Assembly: GCF_014673495.1 (NCBI RefSeq)
Contig: NZ_CP051006.1
Span: forward strand, 4,030,001-4,094,000
Direction: 5' to 3'
DNA length: 64,000 nucleotides
Origin: Streptomyces griseofuscus
GTDB taxonomy: Bacteria > Actinomycetota > Actinomycetes > Streptomycetales > Streptomycetaceae
A program made the position numbers and the translations under genes. Under the pieces are notes generated by a model that saw only the letters and a program-made list of their open reading frames with translations, was not told the origin of the DNA and searched no databases. Below are positions 7,628 to 18,012 of this stretch, one piece after another; within the stretch, counting starts at the first letter, position 1, and each line of letters opens with the position of its first letter.

Positions 7628-8443
7628 TCAGGCCGCGCCGCGCTGAAGCGCCTCGCACACCGCCGTCGACTCCCGCGCCCCGAACTCGACCGCGCGCCCG
7701 CAGTGCGCGATCCACGCCGCCATGCCCTCGGGAGTGCCCGAGACATAGCCCTCCAGCGCCGCCAGGTACTCGGCGCGCCCCTGCTCCGCGTGGCCGACCT
7801 CGGCCGGGCAGACCGCCTTCGGGTCCAGGCCGCTGCCGATCAGCACGATCCGCTCGGCGGCGCGGGCGACCAGCCCGTTGTGCGAGGTGAAGGGGCGCAG
7901 CGCGAGCAGTTCGCCGTGCACCACGGCCGCCGTCACCAGGGCCGGCGCGGAGCTGCCCGCGATGATCAGGTCGGCGAGGCCGTCCAGCCGCCCGGAGACC
8001 TCCCGCGCGTCCGGCAGCGGCAGCTCGATCAGCGGCTCGTCCACCGCCTCACCGGCCTGGCGCGGCCGGCCGACCCGGCTCTCGTCGCTCGCCGCGGCCA
8101 CCAGGTGCAGCCGGGCCAGCACCCGCAGCGGTGACTGCCGCCAGATGGACAGCAGTTGGCCCGCCTCGGCCGTCAGCCGCAGGGCCGCACCCATCACCCG
8201 CGCCTCGTCGTCGGTGCCGAAGTCGGTGCGCCGTCGTACCTCCTCCAGCGCCCAGTCGGCGCCGGACAGCGCCGCCGAGCCGCGGGCGGCGCGCAGGGCC
8301 GCCTCGGAGGTGACCGCGTTGCTGCGGCGGCGCATGATCCGGTGTCCGTAGACCCGGTCCACGGCCTTGCGCACGGATTCCACGGACTCGGCCACGCCGG
8401 GCAGTGCGCCCAGGGCCGCGAGCGGATCGGCTGTCGTACTCAT
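7628..8443 (-). CDS. Fic/Doc-like protein with degenerate motif
   Basis: 271 aa from the ATG at 8443. All-helical, with a C-terminal LRPFTSHNGLVARAAER matching the Fic motif HPFxxGNGRxxR only loosely: the catalytic His is Arg, and the Gly-Asn-Gly-Arg loop reads HNGLVAR. True Fic enzymes transfer AMP or other groups to proteins; without the motif His this one is unlikely to do so. It lies divergent from a CooC-like ATPase. Streptomyces orthologues have been called oxidoreductases without evidence I can see. A 24-bp palindrome covers the start codon. Family assignment is moderate; function unknown. Confidence 0.7.
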   Translation of the reverse strand: MSTTADPLAALGALPGVAESVESVRKAVDRVYGHRIMRRRSNAVTSEAALRAARGSAALSGADWALEEVRRRTDFGTDDEARVMGAALRLTAEAGQLLSIWRQSPLRVLARLHLVAAASDESRVGRPRQAGEAVDEPLIELPLPDAREVSGRLDGLADLIIAGSSAPALVTAAVVHGELLALRPFTSHNGLVARAAERIVLIGSGLDPKAVCPAEVGHAEQGRAEYLAALEGYVSGTPEGMAAWIAHCGRAVEFGARESTAVCEALQRGAA

Positions 8444-8454
8444 GAGTACGACAG
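8431..8454. promoter_or_regulatory. 24-bp perfect palindrome over the Fic-like start codon
   Basis: Half-site CTGTCGTACTCA (8431-8442) is followed directly by its exact reverse complement (8443-8454). The axis falls within the minus-strand ATG. A -10-like TACTGT lies seven bases before that ATG, so a bound dimer would block a leaderless promoter. Candidate operator, possibly for the gene's own product or for an unlinked regulator. Confidence 0.6.
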
Positions 8455-8530
8455 TACGCACCCGACCGGCAGACCCCTCGAAGGAGTGGTCTTCTTCACT
8501 CAACCATGCCACCTACAGCTATCGCGCAAC

Positions 8531-8536
8531 TACGCT
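8531..8536 (+). promoter_or_regulatory. -10-like hexamer TACGCT before the CooC-like gene
   Basis: TACGCT ends eight bases before the ATG at 8545. No ribosome site is visible, so a leaderless transcript is likely. Confidence 0.4.
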
Positions 8537-8544
8537 TGGTGAAC

Positions 8545-9561
8545 ATGAAAATTGCTTTCGTCGGGAAGGGCGGCAGCGGCAAGACCACGCTCTCCTCCCT
8601 TTTCATCCGCCACCTCGCCGCGTCCGGGGCCGCCGCCGTCGCGATCGACGCGGACATCAACCAGCACCTCGGCCCCGCGCTCGGCCTGGACGAGGCCGAG
8701 GCGGCGGCGCTGCCCGCCATGGGCGAGCGGCTGCCGCTGATCAAGGACTATCTGCGCGGCAGCAACCCGCGCATCGCCTCCGCCGCCACCATGATCAAGA
8801 CGACCCCGCCGGGGCGGGGCTCGCGGCTGGTGCGGGTGCGCGAGCCCAACCCGGTCTACGACGCCTGCGCGCGTCCGGTGGAGCTCGACGGCGGCGCCGT
8901 CCGTCTGATGGTCACCGGCCCCTTCACCGACGCCGATCTCGGAGTCGCCTGCTACCACTCCAAGACCGGAGCGGTGGAGCTGTATCTGAACCACCTGGTC
9001 GACGGCCCCGACGAGTACGTGGTGGTCGACATGACCGCGGGCTCGGACTCCTTCGCCTCCGGCATGTTCACCCGCTTCGACATGACGTTCCTCGTCGCCG
9101 AGCCGACCCGCAAGGGGGTCTCCGTCTACCGCCAGTACAAGGAGTACGCCCGGGACTTCGGCGTCGCCCTGAAGGTCGTCGGCAACAAGATCCAGGAGCA
9201 GGACGACATCGACTTCCTGCGCGCGGAGGTCGGGGACGACCTGCTGGTCACGGTCGGGCGCTCGGACTGGGTGCGGGCCATGGAGAAGGGCCGCCCGCCG
9301 CGGTTCGACCTCCTGGAGGAGGCCAACGCCCGTGCGCTGGCGACCCTTCGGGCCACCGCCGACGCCACCTACGAGCGGCGGGACCGGGAGCGCTACATGC
9401 GCCAGATGGTGCACTTCCATCTGAAGAACGCCGAGTCGTGGGGCAATGAGCGCACCGGGGCCGACCTGGCGGCGCAGGTCGACCCCGGCTTCGTGCTCGG
9501 CGAGGGCGTCGAGGCGAGCCTCGAAGCGGGCGTCGAGGCGAGCGTGTCGACGCCCGCCTGA
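8545..9561 (+). CDS. CooC/MinD-like P-loop ATPase
   Basis: 338 aa from the ATG at 8545 (MKIAFVGKGGSGKTT). Deviant Walker A KGGSGKTT at residues 8-15, AIDADINQH as the switch region and VVVDMTAGSDSF as Walker B. This is the SIMIBI/CooC-type ATPase group, used for metal-centre insertion or protein localisation. The centre (LMVTGPFTDADLGVACYHSKTG) matches the actinobacterial ATP/GTP-binding protein family found at this locus. No metal-binding CXC pair is seen, so a CooC-like nickel role is not supported. The tail contains a short repeat (GVEASLEAGVEAS). The target is unknown; the divergent Fic-like gene is the obvious partner to test. Confidence 0.8.
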   Translation: MKIAFVGKGGSGKTTLSSLFIRHLAASGAAAVAIDADINQHLGPALGLDEAEAAALPAMGERLPLIKDYLRGSNPRIASAATMIKTTPPGRGSRLVRVREPNPVYDACARPVELDGGAVRLMVTGPFTDADLGVACYHSKTGAVELYLNHLVDGPDEYVVVDMTAGSDSFASGMFTRFDMTFLVAEPTRKGVSVYRQYKEYARDFGVALKVVGNKIQEQDDIDFLRAEVGDDLLVTVGRSDWVRAMEKGRPPRFDLLEEANARALATLRATADATYERRDRERYMRQMVHFHLKNAESWGNERTGADLAAQVDPGFVLGEGVEASLEAGVEASVSTPA

Positions 9562-9592
9562 CGACTCCGGCCCGACGACTCCCGCCCGGCGC

Positions 9593-10864
9593 CTACCCCT
9601 TGACGGCCGGCGCCCCGGGGACTCCCTTGGGCGCCGGGGCCGGGTGGCCGGAGAGGTAGGACGCCCAGCCCTGCTTGGGTGCCTCGCCCACCTTCAGGCT
9701 CCGCAGTCTCTCCAGGGTCTTGGGGTCCTGGGCGTCCAGCCAGTCGGCCAGTTGGTGGAAGGAGACGCAGCGCACCTCGGGCTTGCCGCAGACCTTCTTC
9801 ACCACGTCCTCGACGGCGTGCATGTACGTGCCGCCGTTCCAGGACTCGAAGTGGTTGCCGATGACCAGGGGCGCGCGGTTGCCGTCGTAGGCCCGGTCGA
9901 AGCCCTGGAGGAGGCTGTCGCGCACTTGGTCGCCCCATTCGCCGAACTTGTCGGGGTCGCCCTGGGTCTTGGTGCCCGACTGGTTGATCATGTAGTTGTA
10001 ATCCATGGTCAGCTCTTCGAAGTTGTGCCCGGGGAAGGGGACCAACTGCATGGACAGGTCCCACAGGCCGTTCTTCTTCTTCGGCCAGAGCTGGTTGTCG
10101 ACCCCGCTGGAGTCGTAGCGGAAGCCCAGCTGGCGGGCCGCCTGCACGAAGTTCTTCTGACCCTCCAGGCAGGGGGTACGGCCGCCGATCAGCTCCTTGT
10201 CGTAGTCGAAGGGCAGCGGGGCCGCATTCTTCATCCCGGAGTTCGTCTTCCAGTTCTCCACGAACTGCTTGGCCTGGGTGATCTCGCTCTTCCACTCGTC
10301 CACCGACCAGGTGCCGACCCCGCCGTCGGGCCCGCAGAAGTGGCCGTTGAAGTGGGTGCCGATCTCGTTGCCCTCCAGCCAGGCGAGCCGGGCCTGCTTG
10401 GCGGTGTCGCTGATCCCCTGCTGGTCGTTGAAGCCGATGTCGGAGCTGCCCGGCGAGTGCTGCGGGGGCTTGTAGAGGTCGCGTTTGTCCTCCGGCAGCA
10501 GATAAACACCGCTGAGGAAGAACGTCATATTGGCGTTGTTCTCCTTGGCGACCTTGCGGAAGTGCGAGAACAGCTTCTGGCTGTCCTCGCCCGCTCCGTC
10601 CCAGGAGAAGACGACGAACTGCGGGGGCTTCTGACCCGGCTTCAGCCGCTCGGGCCTGGGCAGATGGGGCTGCGTACCGGTGTACGCGGTCGACCCGTCG
10701 CCGATCAGCCGGAGCACGCTCTTGGGTGCGGGCGCCGCGGGCGCCCCCTTCTGCGGGCCGGACGTCCCCTCCCGCACAGCATGGGTGCCGCTCCCGCACG
10801 CCGCGAGCGAGACGGCACAGGCCGCGGCGACCACGCCGACGGCGATCCTCTGGTTGGCGGCCAT
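9593..10864 (-). CDS. Secreted NodB-like lipoprotein (putative polysaccharide deacetylase)
   Basis: 423 aa. A signal peptide ends in lipobox LAAC (Cys about residue 22), then a linker, then a domain starting VVFSWDGAGEDS that resembles the NodB fold. An H-x3-H pair in GTHFNGHFC fits the metal-binding His of motif 2 and GGRTPCLEG resembles motif 3. NodB enzymes deacetylate cell-wall polysaccharides; motif 1 here has Trp-Asp where TFDD is usual, so chemistry is not certain. The start is an ATG with GAAGGTGGGCGG upstream. It converges on the CooC-like gene and diverges from acs. Confidence 0.72.
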   Translation of the reverse strand: MAANQRIAVGVVAAACAVSLAACGSGTHAVREGTSGPQKGAPAAPAPKSVLRLIGDGSTAYTGTQPHLPRPERLKPGQKPPQFVVFSWDGAGEDSQKLFSHFRKVAKENNANMTFFLSGVYLLPEDKRDLYKPPQHSPGSSDIGFNDQQGISDTAKQARLAWLEGNEIGTHFNGHFCGPDGGVGTWSVDEWKSEITQAKQFVENWKTNSGMKNAAPLPFDYDKELIGGRTPCLEGQKNFVQAARQLGFRYDSSGVDNQLWPKKKNGLWDLSMQLVPFPGHNFEELTMDYNYMINQSGTKTQGDPDKFGEWGDQVRDSLLQGFDRAYDGNRAPLVIGNHFESWNGGTYMHAVEDVVKKVCGKPEVRCVSFHQLADWLDAQDPKTLERLRSLKVGEAPKQGWASYLSGHPAPAPKGVPGAPAVKG

Positions 10865-11222
10865 GTTCCGCCCACCTTCTTCCTTCTCTCAGACGAACGC
10901 TGACAAGGGCTTTTTGTGGTGATCCGCCGGGTTTGAACCTGCGGCACCGCCCAAGATCACACGGGCCCGAGAAGGAATGAGGATGACAAGCCGATCAAAT
11001 GACTTATTCATCATTCCGAGGGATCGACTAGGTCATTTGCCCCGAAAAGTTATGAATGATCTTTACGTGGCATTACTGATCCTTTGCGAATCGTTACTCC
11101 ACCCCCTCCCCTCTCGATCGCACAGGTCTAAACCAATTTTTCCGACGACCCTTGTCACCGGCCCCTCACGTCTGATGAGCTGTGGCCTGGGACACATCGG
11201 ACACCCTTGAAAGGCGGATGTC
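10865..11222. promoter_or_regulatory. AT-rich divergent regulatory region between lipoprotein gene and acs
   Basis: About 358 bases, with an unusually AT-rich stretch near 10985-11100. It contains an inverted repeat CAAATGAC (10996-11003) / GTCATTTG (11032-11039), nearby TCATTC/GAATGA half-sites, and a GTG(N6)GNCAC motif at 11182-11195 close to acs. No gene is seen. Confidence 0.6.
11182..11195 (+). promoter_or_regulatory. Candidate Crp site before acs
   Basis: GTGGCCTGGGACAC fits GTG(N6)GNCAC, the Streptomyces Crp consensus as I remember it, 27 bases upstream of the acs GTG. crp is in the same window. At this distance it would probably repress or fine-tune. Short motif, so chance is possible. 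Confidence 0.4.
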
Positions 11223-13181
<1,959 letters not shown>

Positions 13182-13196
13182 TCCCGTACGACGGAC

Positions 13197-13228
13197 AAGG
13201 GGCGCCCGGCATCCGCCGGGCGCCCCTT
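13197..13228 (+). terminator. Terminator of acs
   Basis: A perfect 14-bp stem (13197-13210 with 13215-13228; AAGGGGCGCCCGGC) and a four-base ATCC loop, 15 bases after the acs stop, ending in CTTCC. Confidence 0.9.
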
Positions 13229-13387
13229 CCGCAGGTCAGGGCCCACCGGTCCGCGCCGCCTTTCCCTCGCCCGAGAAGTTAGGTAAAGTAACCAAAGAGT
13301 CAAGAAGTCAATAAGATCCATCTGGGGTGCGCCGGGAAGTCTGGTCGGCAGGTACATCGTCCTGCCCGCTTCCGGAGGTCCCCCCTC
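13229..13387 (+). promoter_or_regulatory. nhaA upstream region
   Basis: Contains an AT-rich block around 13272-13320 that stands out against the GC-rich background and probably holds the nhaA promoter. GGAGG near 13374 is the ribosome site. No confident -10/-35 pair can be assigned. Confidence 0.4.
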
Positions 13388-14830
13388 GTGACCGCGCCCC
13401 GCCCCCCGCACCCCGCCCGCAAGGCCCTCGGACGCCTGTCCCTGCCCGAGCGGACCTATGTCGCGGACGCCCTGCGCACGGAGACCGTCGGCGGAGTGCT
13501 TCTGCTCCTCGCCGCCGTGACCGCCCTGATCTGGGCGAACGTCCCGGCGCTGCGCCACAGCTACGAGGCGGTCAGCCACTTCAGCTTCGGCCCCGGAGCC
13601 CTCGGCCTTGATCTGTCGGTCGCCCACTGGGCCGCCGACGGTGTCCTCGCGATCTTCTTCTTCGTCGCCGGTATCGAGCTCAAACGCGAACTGGTCGCCG
13701 GGGACCTGCGCGACCCCAAGGCGGCCGTGCTCCCCGTGGTGGCCGCCCTGTGCGGCATGGCCGTACCCGCGCTCGTCTACACCGTCACCAACCTCGCGGG
13801 ACACGGCTCCGCACAAGGCTGGGCGGTGCCCACCGCCACCGACATCGCCTTCGCGCTCGCCGTCCTCGCGGTGATCGGCACCTCGCTGCCCAGCGCCCTG
13901 CGCGCCTTCCTGCTCACCCTCGCCGTCGTCGACGACCTCTTCGCGATCCTGATCATCGCGGTCTTCTTCACCGACCGGCTGAACTTCGCCGCGCTCGGCG
14001 GCGCGTTCCTCGGCCTCGCCGTCTTCTGGCTGCTGCTGCGCAAGGGCGTGCGCGGCTGGTACGTCTACCTGCCGCTCGCCGTCGTCAACTGGGCGCTGAT
14101 GTACAACAGCGGCGTGCACGCCACCATCGCCGGTGTGGCCATGGGCCTGATGCTGCGCTGCACCACCCGCGAGGACGAGGCGCACTCGCCCGGCGAGCGC
14201 GTCGAGCACCTGGTGCGGCCCCTGTCCGCCGGGTTCGCGGTACCGCTGTTCGCGCTGTTCAGCGCCGGTGTGGTGGTGTCAGGGCGGGCGCTCGGCGATC
14301 TGTTCACCCGACCGGAGACCCTCGGCGTGGTGTTGGGCCTGGTCCTCGGCAAAGCGCTCGGCATATTCGGCGGCACCTGGCTGACCGTCCGCTTCACCCG
14401 CGCCTCCCTGAGCGAGGACCTCGCCTGGCCGGACGTCTTCGCGGTGTCCTCGCTCGCCGGCATCGGCTTCACGGTCTCGCTGCTCATCGGCGAACTGGCC
14501 TACGACGGCGACGCGCTCCTCACCGACGAGACCAAGGCCGCCGTCCTCACCGGGTCCCTGATCGCCGCGATCTGTGCCACCGTGCTGCTGAAGATACGCA
14601 ACGCCAAGTACCGGCGGCTGTGCGCGGCCGAGGACCGCGACGACGACCTCGACGGCGTCCCCGACGTCTACGAGGAGGACGATCCGGCGTACCACCTCCG
14701 CATGGCCCGGATCCTGGAGCGCAGGGCCGCGGAACACCGGCGGATCGCCGCCGAGCGGACGGCCGCGGCGGACGACGGGCGTGCGGAAGTACCGGGCGGG
14801 GCAGGCGACGACGGCCGCCGTCCGGCATGA
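13388..14830 (+). CDS. nhaA: Na+/H+ antiporter NhaA
   Basis: 480 aa with about eleven hydrophobic helices. The paired Asp of the ion site is in LAVVDDLFAI, and PTATDIAFAL and the FFFVAGIELKREL block are family hallmarks. It exchanges cytoplasmic Na+ for protons, supporting pH and salt homeostasis. GTG start with GGAGG ten bases upstream. The C-terminal 70 residues are a charged, Arg/Glu/Asp-rich cytoplasmic tail beyond the E. coli-type length, common in actinobacterial versions and possibly regulatory. Confidence 0.95.
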   Translation: MTAPRPPHPARKALGRLSLPERTYVADALRTETVGGVLLLLAAVTALIWANVPALRHSYEAVSHFSFGPGALGLDLSVAHWAADGVLAIFFFVAGIELKRELVAGDLRDPKAAVLPVVAALCGMAVPALVYTVTNLAGHGSAQGWAVPTATDIAFALAVLAVIGTSLPSALRAFLLTLAVVDDLFAILIIAVFFTDRLNFAALGGAFLGLAVFWLLLRKGVRGWYVYLPLAVVNWALMYNSGVHATIAGVAMGLMLRCTTREDEAHSPGERVEHLVRPLSAGFAVPLFALFSAGVVVSGRALGDLFTRPETLGVVLGLVLGKALGIFGGTWLTVRFTRASLSEDLAWPDVFAVSSLAGIGFTVSLLIGELAYDGDALLTDETKAAVLTGSLIAAICATVLLKIRNAKYRRLCAAEDRDDDLDGVPDVYEEDDPAYHLRMARILERRAAEHRRIAAERTAAADDGRAEVPGGAGDDGRRPA

Positions 14831-14928
14831 TCTGACGAGACGGTACAAATCAAGACGGTGACCCGGGGCAGGGCGGCGGCCCGCCCGGCAGGCCCGGGGA
14901 CACGAAAGAACTCGTAAGGGAGAACGCG

Positions 14929-15417
14929 ATGAGCGCACCCGACGGCAGCCCGGTCGGCGCCGAACGCAGCATCGGCCAGCTGTTCGCCTCGGCGACGACC
15001 GATTTGTCGGCGCTGGTGCACGACGAGATCGCGCTGGCCAAGGCGCAGCTCAAGCAGGACGTGAAGCGCGGCGCGACCAGCGGCGGCGCGTTCTCGCTGG
15101 CGGGCGCGGTCCTGGTCTTCTCCCTGCCGATGCTCAACTTCGCCCTGGCGTACGGCATCCGCACCTGGTCCCACTGGAACCTGGCGATCTGCTTCGTGCT
15201 GTCCTTCGCGGCAAATGTGCTCGTCGCCGGTCTGCTCGCGCTGATCGGCGTGGTGTTCGCGAAGAAGGCCAAGAAGGGCCAGGGTCCGCAGAAGGTCGCC
15301 GCGTCCATGAAGGAATCGGCGAGCGTCCTGGGCAACGCCAAGCCGCACCCGCGCCCGGAGCTTCCCGAGGATCGCAGCCCCGCGGCCATCGAGGCTGTGG
15401 CACGCTCGTCGTCATGA
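14929..15417 (+). CDS. Phage-holin-like membrane protein (Actinobacterial holin-X / DUF1469 type)
   Basis: 162 aa. An N-terminal amphipathic helix with SIGQLFASATTDLSALVHDEIALAKAQ, two transmembrane helices (about 52-72 and 84-110) and a basic C-terminus. This family is widespread in actinobacteria and named for a holin-like topology; it is a core chromosomal gene, not part of a prophage. GGGAG precedes the ATG. Its stop overlaps the next gene by 4 nt, linking it to an alpha/beta hydrolase. Cellular role unknown. Confidence 0.85.
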   Translation: MSAPDGSPVGAERSIGQLFASATTDLSALVHDEIALAKAQLKQDVKRGATSGGAFSLAGAVLVFSLPMLNFALAYGIRTWSHWNLAICFVLSFAANVLVAGLLALIGVVFAKKAKKGQGPQKVAASMKESASVLGNAKPHPRPELPEDRSPAAIEAVARSSS

Positions 15418-16358
15418 CGGACCCCGCTCAGGACCCCGCCCATCCCTCGCTGGTACGGATCGGCCTGCCCGGACACCAGGTGATCCACCGGGACGTCGCC
15501 GCCAATGGCGCCCGCTTCCACATCGCGGAACTCGGCGACGGCCCCCTGGTGCTGCTGCTCCATGGCTTCCCGCAGTTCTGGTGGACCTGGCGGCACCAGC
15601 TGGTCGCCCTCGCGGAGGCCGGCTACCGGGCGGTGGCCATGGATCTGCGGGGCGTCGGCGGCAGCGACCGCACCCCGCGCGGCTACGACCCGGCCAACCT
15701 CGCCCTGGACGTCACCGGTGTCATCCGTTCCCTCGGCGAGCCGGACGCCGCGCTGGTCGGACACGACCTCGGCGGCTATCTGGCGTGGACCGCGGCGGCC
15801 ATGCGCCCCAAGCTGGTGCGCCGGCTCGCGGTGGTGTCGATGCCGCACCCCCGGCGCTGGCGCGCGGCGATGCTGCGCGACGCCCGGCAGACGGCCGCCA
15901 ACTCCTACATCTGGGGTTTCCAGCGGCCCTGGATCCCGGAGCGTCAACTCACCGCGGACGACGGGGAGCTGGTGGGCCGTCTGATCCGGGACTGGTCCGG
16001 GCCGCGCCCGCCGGAGGACGAGGCGGTGCGCATGTACCAGCGCGCCATGTGCATCCCCTCCACCGCGCATTGCTCCGTCGAGCCGTACCGCTGGCTGGTG
16101 CGCTCCCTGGCGCGCCCGGACGGCGTGCAGTTCTACCGCAGGATGAAGCGTCCGGTGCGGGTGCCCACGCTGCATCTGCATGGTTCACTCGATCCGGTGA
16201 GCCGCACGCGTAGTGCCGCCGGTTCCGGGGAGTATGTCGAAGCGCCGTACCGCTGGCGGCTGTTCGACGGGCTCGGGCATTTCCCGCACGAGGAGGACCC
16301 CGCGGGGTTCTCGACGGAGCTGATCAACTGGCTGAAGGACCCCGAGCCCGACCGGTGA
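15414..16358 (+). CDS. Alpha/beta hydrolase, epoxide-hydrolase-like
   Basis: 314 aa. Oxyanion-hole motif LLLHGFPQFWWTW, nucleophile Asp in VGHDLGGYLAW (Asp rather than Ser, as in epoxide hydrolases and haloalkane dehalogenases), acid candidate in HGSLDPV and His in DGLGHFPHEE. Cytosolic; opens epoxides or related substrates with water. Translationally coupled to the holin-like gene by an ATGA overlap, an arrangement I recognise as conserved in Streptomyces although the functional link is unclear. The true substrate is unknown. Confidence 0.87.
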   Translation: MTDPAQDPAHPSLVRIGLPGHQVIHRDVAANGARFHIAELGDGPLVLLLHGFPQFWWTWRHQLVALAEAGYRAVAMDLRGVGGSDRTPRGYDPANLALDVTGVIRSLGEPDAALVGHDLGGYLAWTAAAMRPKLVRRLAVVSMPHPRRWRAAMLRDARQTAANSYIWGFQRPWIPERQLTADDGELVGRLIRDWSGPRPPEDEAVRMYQRAMCIPSTAHCSVEPYRWLVRSLARPDGVQFYRRMKRPVRVPTLHLHGSLDPVSRTRSAAGSGEYVEAPYRWRLFDGLGHFPHEEDPAGFSTELINWLKDPEPDR

Positions 16359-16689
16359 CGACGCGGCGCGGAACCGATGCGTGGAGTATCCGGTTCCTCG
16401 CCACTTGTCCCCCGTTCGGCCACATGCCTGCCGCATACGCCAATTGGCCGCCGTCCAAGCGGTTATCGACCTTGAGGCGGGGGCACACGGACCGGTATGG
16501 GCTTGACGCACGACTACAGTGACGCACCCCGCAACCGCCGCTCGGCCACGGGCCTGAGCATGCCTCAGCGAGGCACCCCGCAACTCGCGGAAGGCGAACT
16601 GCGGGTGGGGATCCCGCGCATCCTGCGCCGCCGGGCCCGCTGGGTTTCGGTGCGGCTGCGTCACCCGCGCAACTGAGCCGCCCCGCGGC
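16359..16689. other. Intergenic stretch with one small gene
   Basis: About 330 bases between the hydrolase and the convergent MarP gene. The left half shows nothing clear; the right half holds the 59-aa frame described next. Confidence 0.5.
16497..16676 (+). CDS. Small basic protein, 59 aa (hypothetical)
   Basis: ATG frame of 59 residues beginning MGLTHDYSDAPRNRRSA and ending in an Arg-rich segment (ILRRRARWVSVRLRHPRN). Third codon positions are strongly G/C, as in real genes here, and the frame stops 14 bases before the end of the convergent MarP gene. No obvious ribosome site; GAGGCGGGGG lies 15 or so bases upstream. The basic tail could bind nucleic acid or the membrane surface. I do not recognise it. 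Confidence 0.5.
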   Translation: MGLTHDYSDAPRNRRSATGLSMPQRGTPQLAEGELRVGIPRILRRRARWVSVRLRHPRN

Positions 16690-17889
16690 TCACAGCGCGC
16701 AGCTGTCCGTGCCCACCTGTTCGTTCGCCGTGCGACCGCGGGCGATGTCCGGCCGGATCTCGTCCGCCGTCAGCGCGTAACCGGTCTCGGCGTCGTCCAG
16801 GGACTTGGCGAACACCACCCCGTAGACCCTGCCGTCAGGGGTGAGCAGGGGTCCGCCGGAGTTTCCCTGGCGGACGGTCGCGTACAGCGAGTAGACATCG
16901 CGGCGCACGCTGCCGCGGTGGTAGATGTCCGGGCCGTTGACCGAGATGCGCCCGCGCACCCGGGCCGCGCGCACGTCGTACGAGCCGTTCTCCGGGAAGC
17001 CGGCCACGATCGCGCCGTCGCCCCCGGCCGCGTCCGGCGCGGAGAACTTCAGCGCGTCCGCCTTCAGGTCCGGTACGTCGAGTACCGCGATGTCACGCTT
17101 CCAGTCGTACAGCACCACCTTGGCGCCGTACCGCCGCCCCGCTCCGCCTATCTGCACGGTCGGCGCGTCCACCCCGCCGACGACATGCGCGTTGGTCATC
17201 ACCCGGCGGTCGGCGAAGACGAAGCCGGTGCCCTCCAGGACCTTGCCGCAGCTCTGCGCGGTGCCGGTGACCTTGACGATGGAGCGCTGTGCGCGGGTGG
17301 CGACGGGGCTGCCGGCGAGGGCCGGGTCCGGTGGCTGGACGTCCTTGATGGGCTCGTCGGAGAACGGGCTGAAGACCTGCGGGAAGCCGTTCTGCGCAAG
17401 CACCGAGGAGAAGTCCGCGAACCAGCCGTCGGCCTGGGCGGGCAGCGCCCGGGAGACCCCGAGCAGCACCTTGGAGCCGCGCACCTGCTTGCCGAGGGTC
17501 GGCAGGGTGGTGCCGGCCAGGGCGGAGCCGATCAGCCAGGCGACCAGCAGCATCGCCACCACATTGACCAGCGCGCCACCCGTGGCGTCCAGGGCGCGGG
17601 CCGGGGACCAGGTGATGTGCTTGCGCAGTTTGTTGCCGAGGTGGGTGGTCAGGGCCTGGCCGACGGAGGCGCAGACGATGACGACGACCACGGCCACGAC
17701 GGCGGCGGTGGTGCCCACCTCCGCGTTGTCGGTCACCGCGTCCCAGACGACGGGCAGCGCGTACACCGCCGCGAGGCCGCCGCCCAGGAACCCGATCACC
17801 GACAGGATGCCCACGACGAAGCCCTGGCGGTAGCCCACCACCGCGAACCACACGGCAGCGACCAGCAACAGGATGTCCAGCACGTTCAC
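16690..17889 (-). CDS. marP: MarP-like membrane serine protease (CvpA plus trypsin-like domain)
   Basis: 399 aa. The N-terminal CvpA/colicin-V-type region has four transmembrane helices (residues 1-130), then an extracellular chymotrypsin-like domain with triad His in TNAHVVGG, Asp in KRDIAVLDV and Ser in RQGNSGGPL. Two Cys (QSCGK and the final TDSCAL) are placed to form the disulfide that controls the mycobacterial enzyme. MarP is needed for acid and oxidative stress survival in Mycobacterium. Start is a GTG (VNVLDILLL) with GAGGG upstream. Confidence 0.92.
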   Translation of the reverse strand: MNVLDILLLVAAVWFAVVGYRQGFVVGILSVIGFLGGGLAAVYALPVVWDAVTDNAEVGTTAAVVAVVVVIVCASVGQALTTHLGNKLRKHITWSPARALDATGGALVNVVAMLLVAWLIGSALAGTTLPTLGKQVRGSKVLLGVSRALPAQADGWFADFSSVLAQNGFPQVFSPFSDEPIKDVQPPDPALAGSPVATRAQRSIVKVTGTAQSCGKVLEGTGFVFADRRVMTNAHVVGGVDAPTVQIGGAGRRYGAKVVLYDWKRDIAVLDVPDLKADALKFSAPDAAGGDGAIVAGFPENGSYDVRAARVRGRISVNGPDIYHRGSVRRDVYSLYATVRQGNSGGPLLTPDGRVYGVVFAKSLDDAETGYALTADEIRPDIARGRTANEQVGTDSCAL

Positions 17890-18012
17890 CGCTTCAGGCC
17901 CTCGCCTACTCCATTCCGCTTCCCGCGGCTCGGACGAGGCGTCCGGCCCGCCCCCATGGGGACTTCAGGAACCCCGCGTCCCCGGGAAAGAGACAGCACG
18001 GGGATCACCCTG

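Noticed and set aside
14929..15417. Prophage remnant based on the holin-like gene
   Set aside because: The family is core in actinobacteria and no other phage genes are near.
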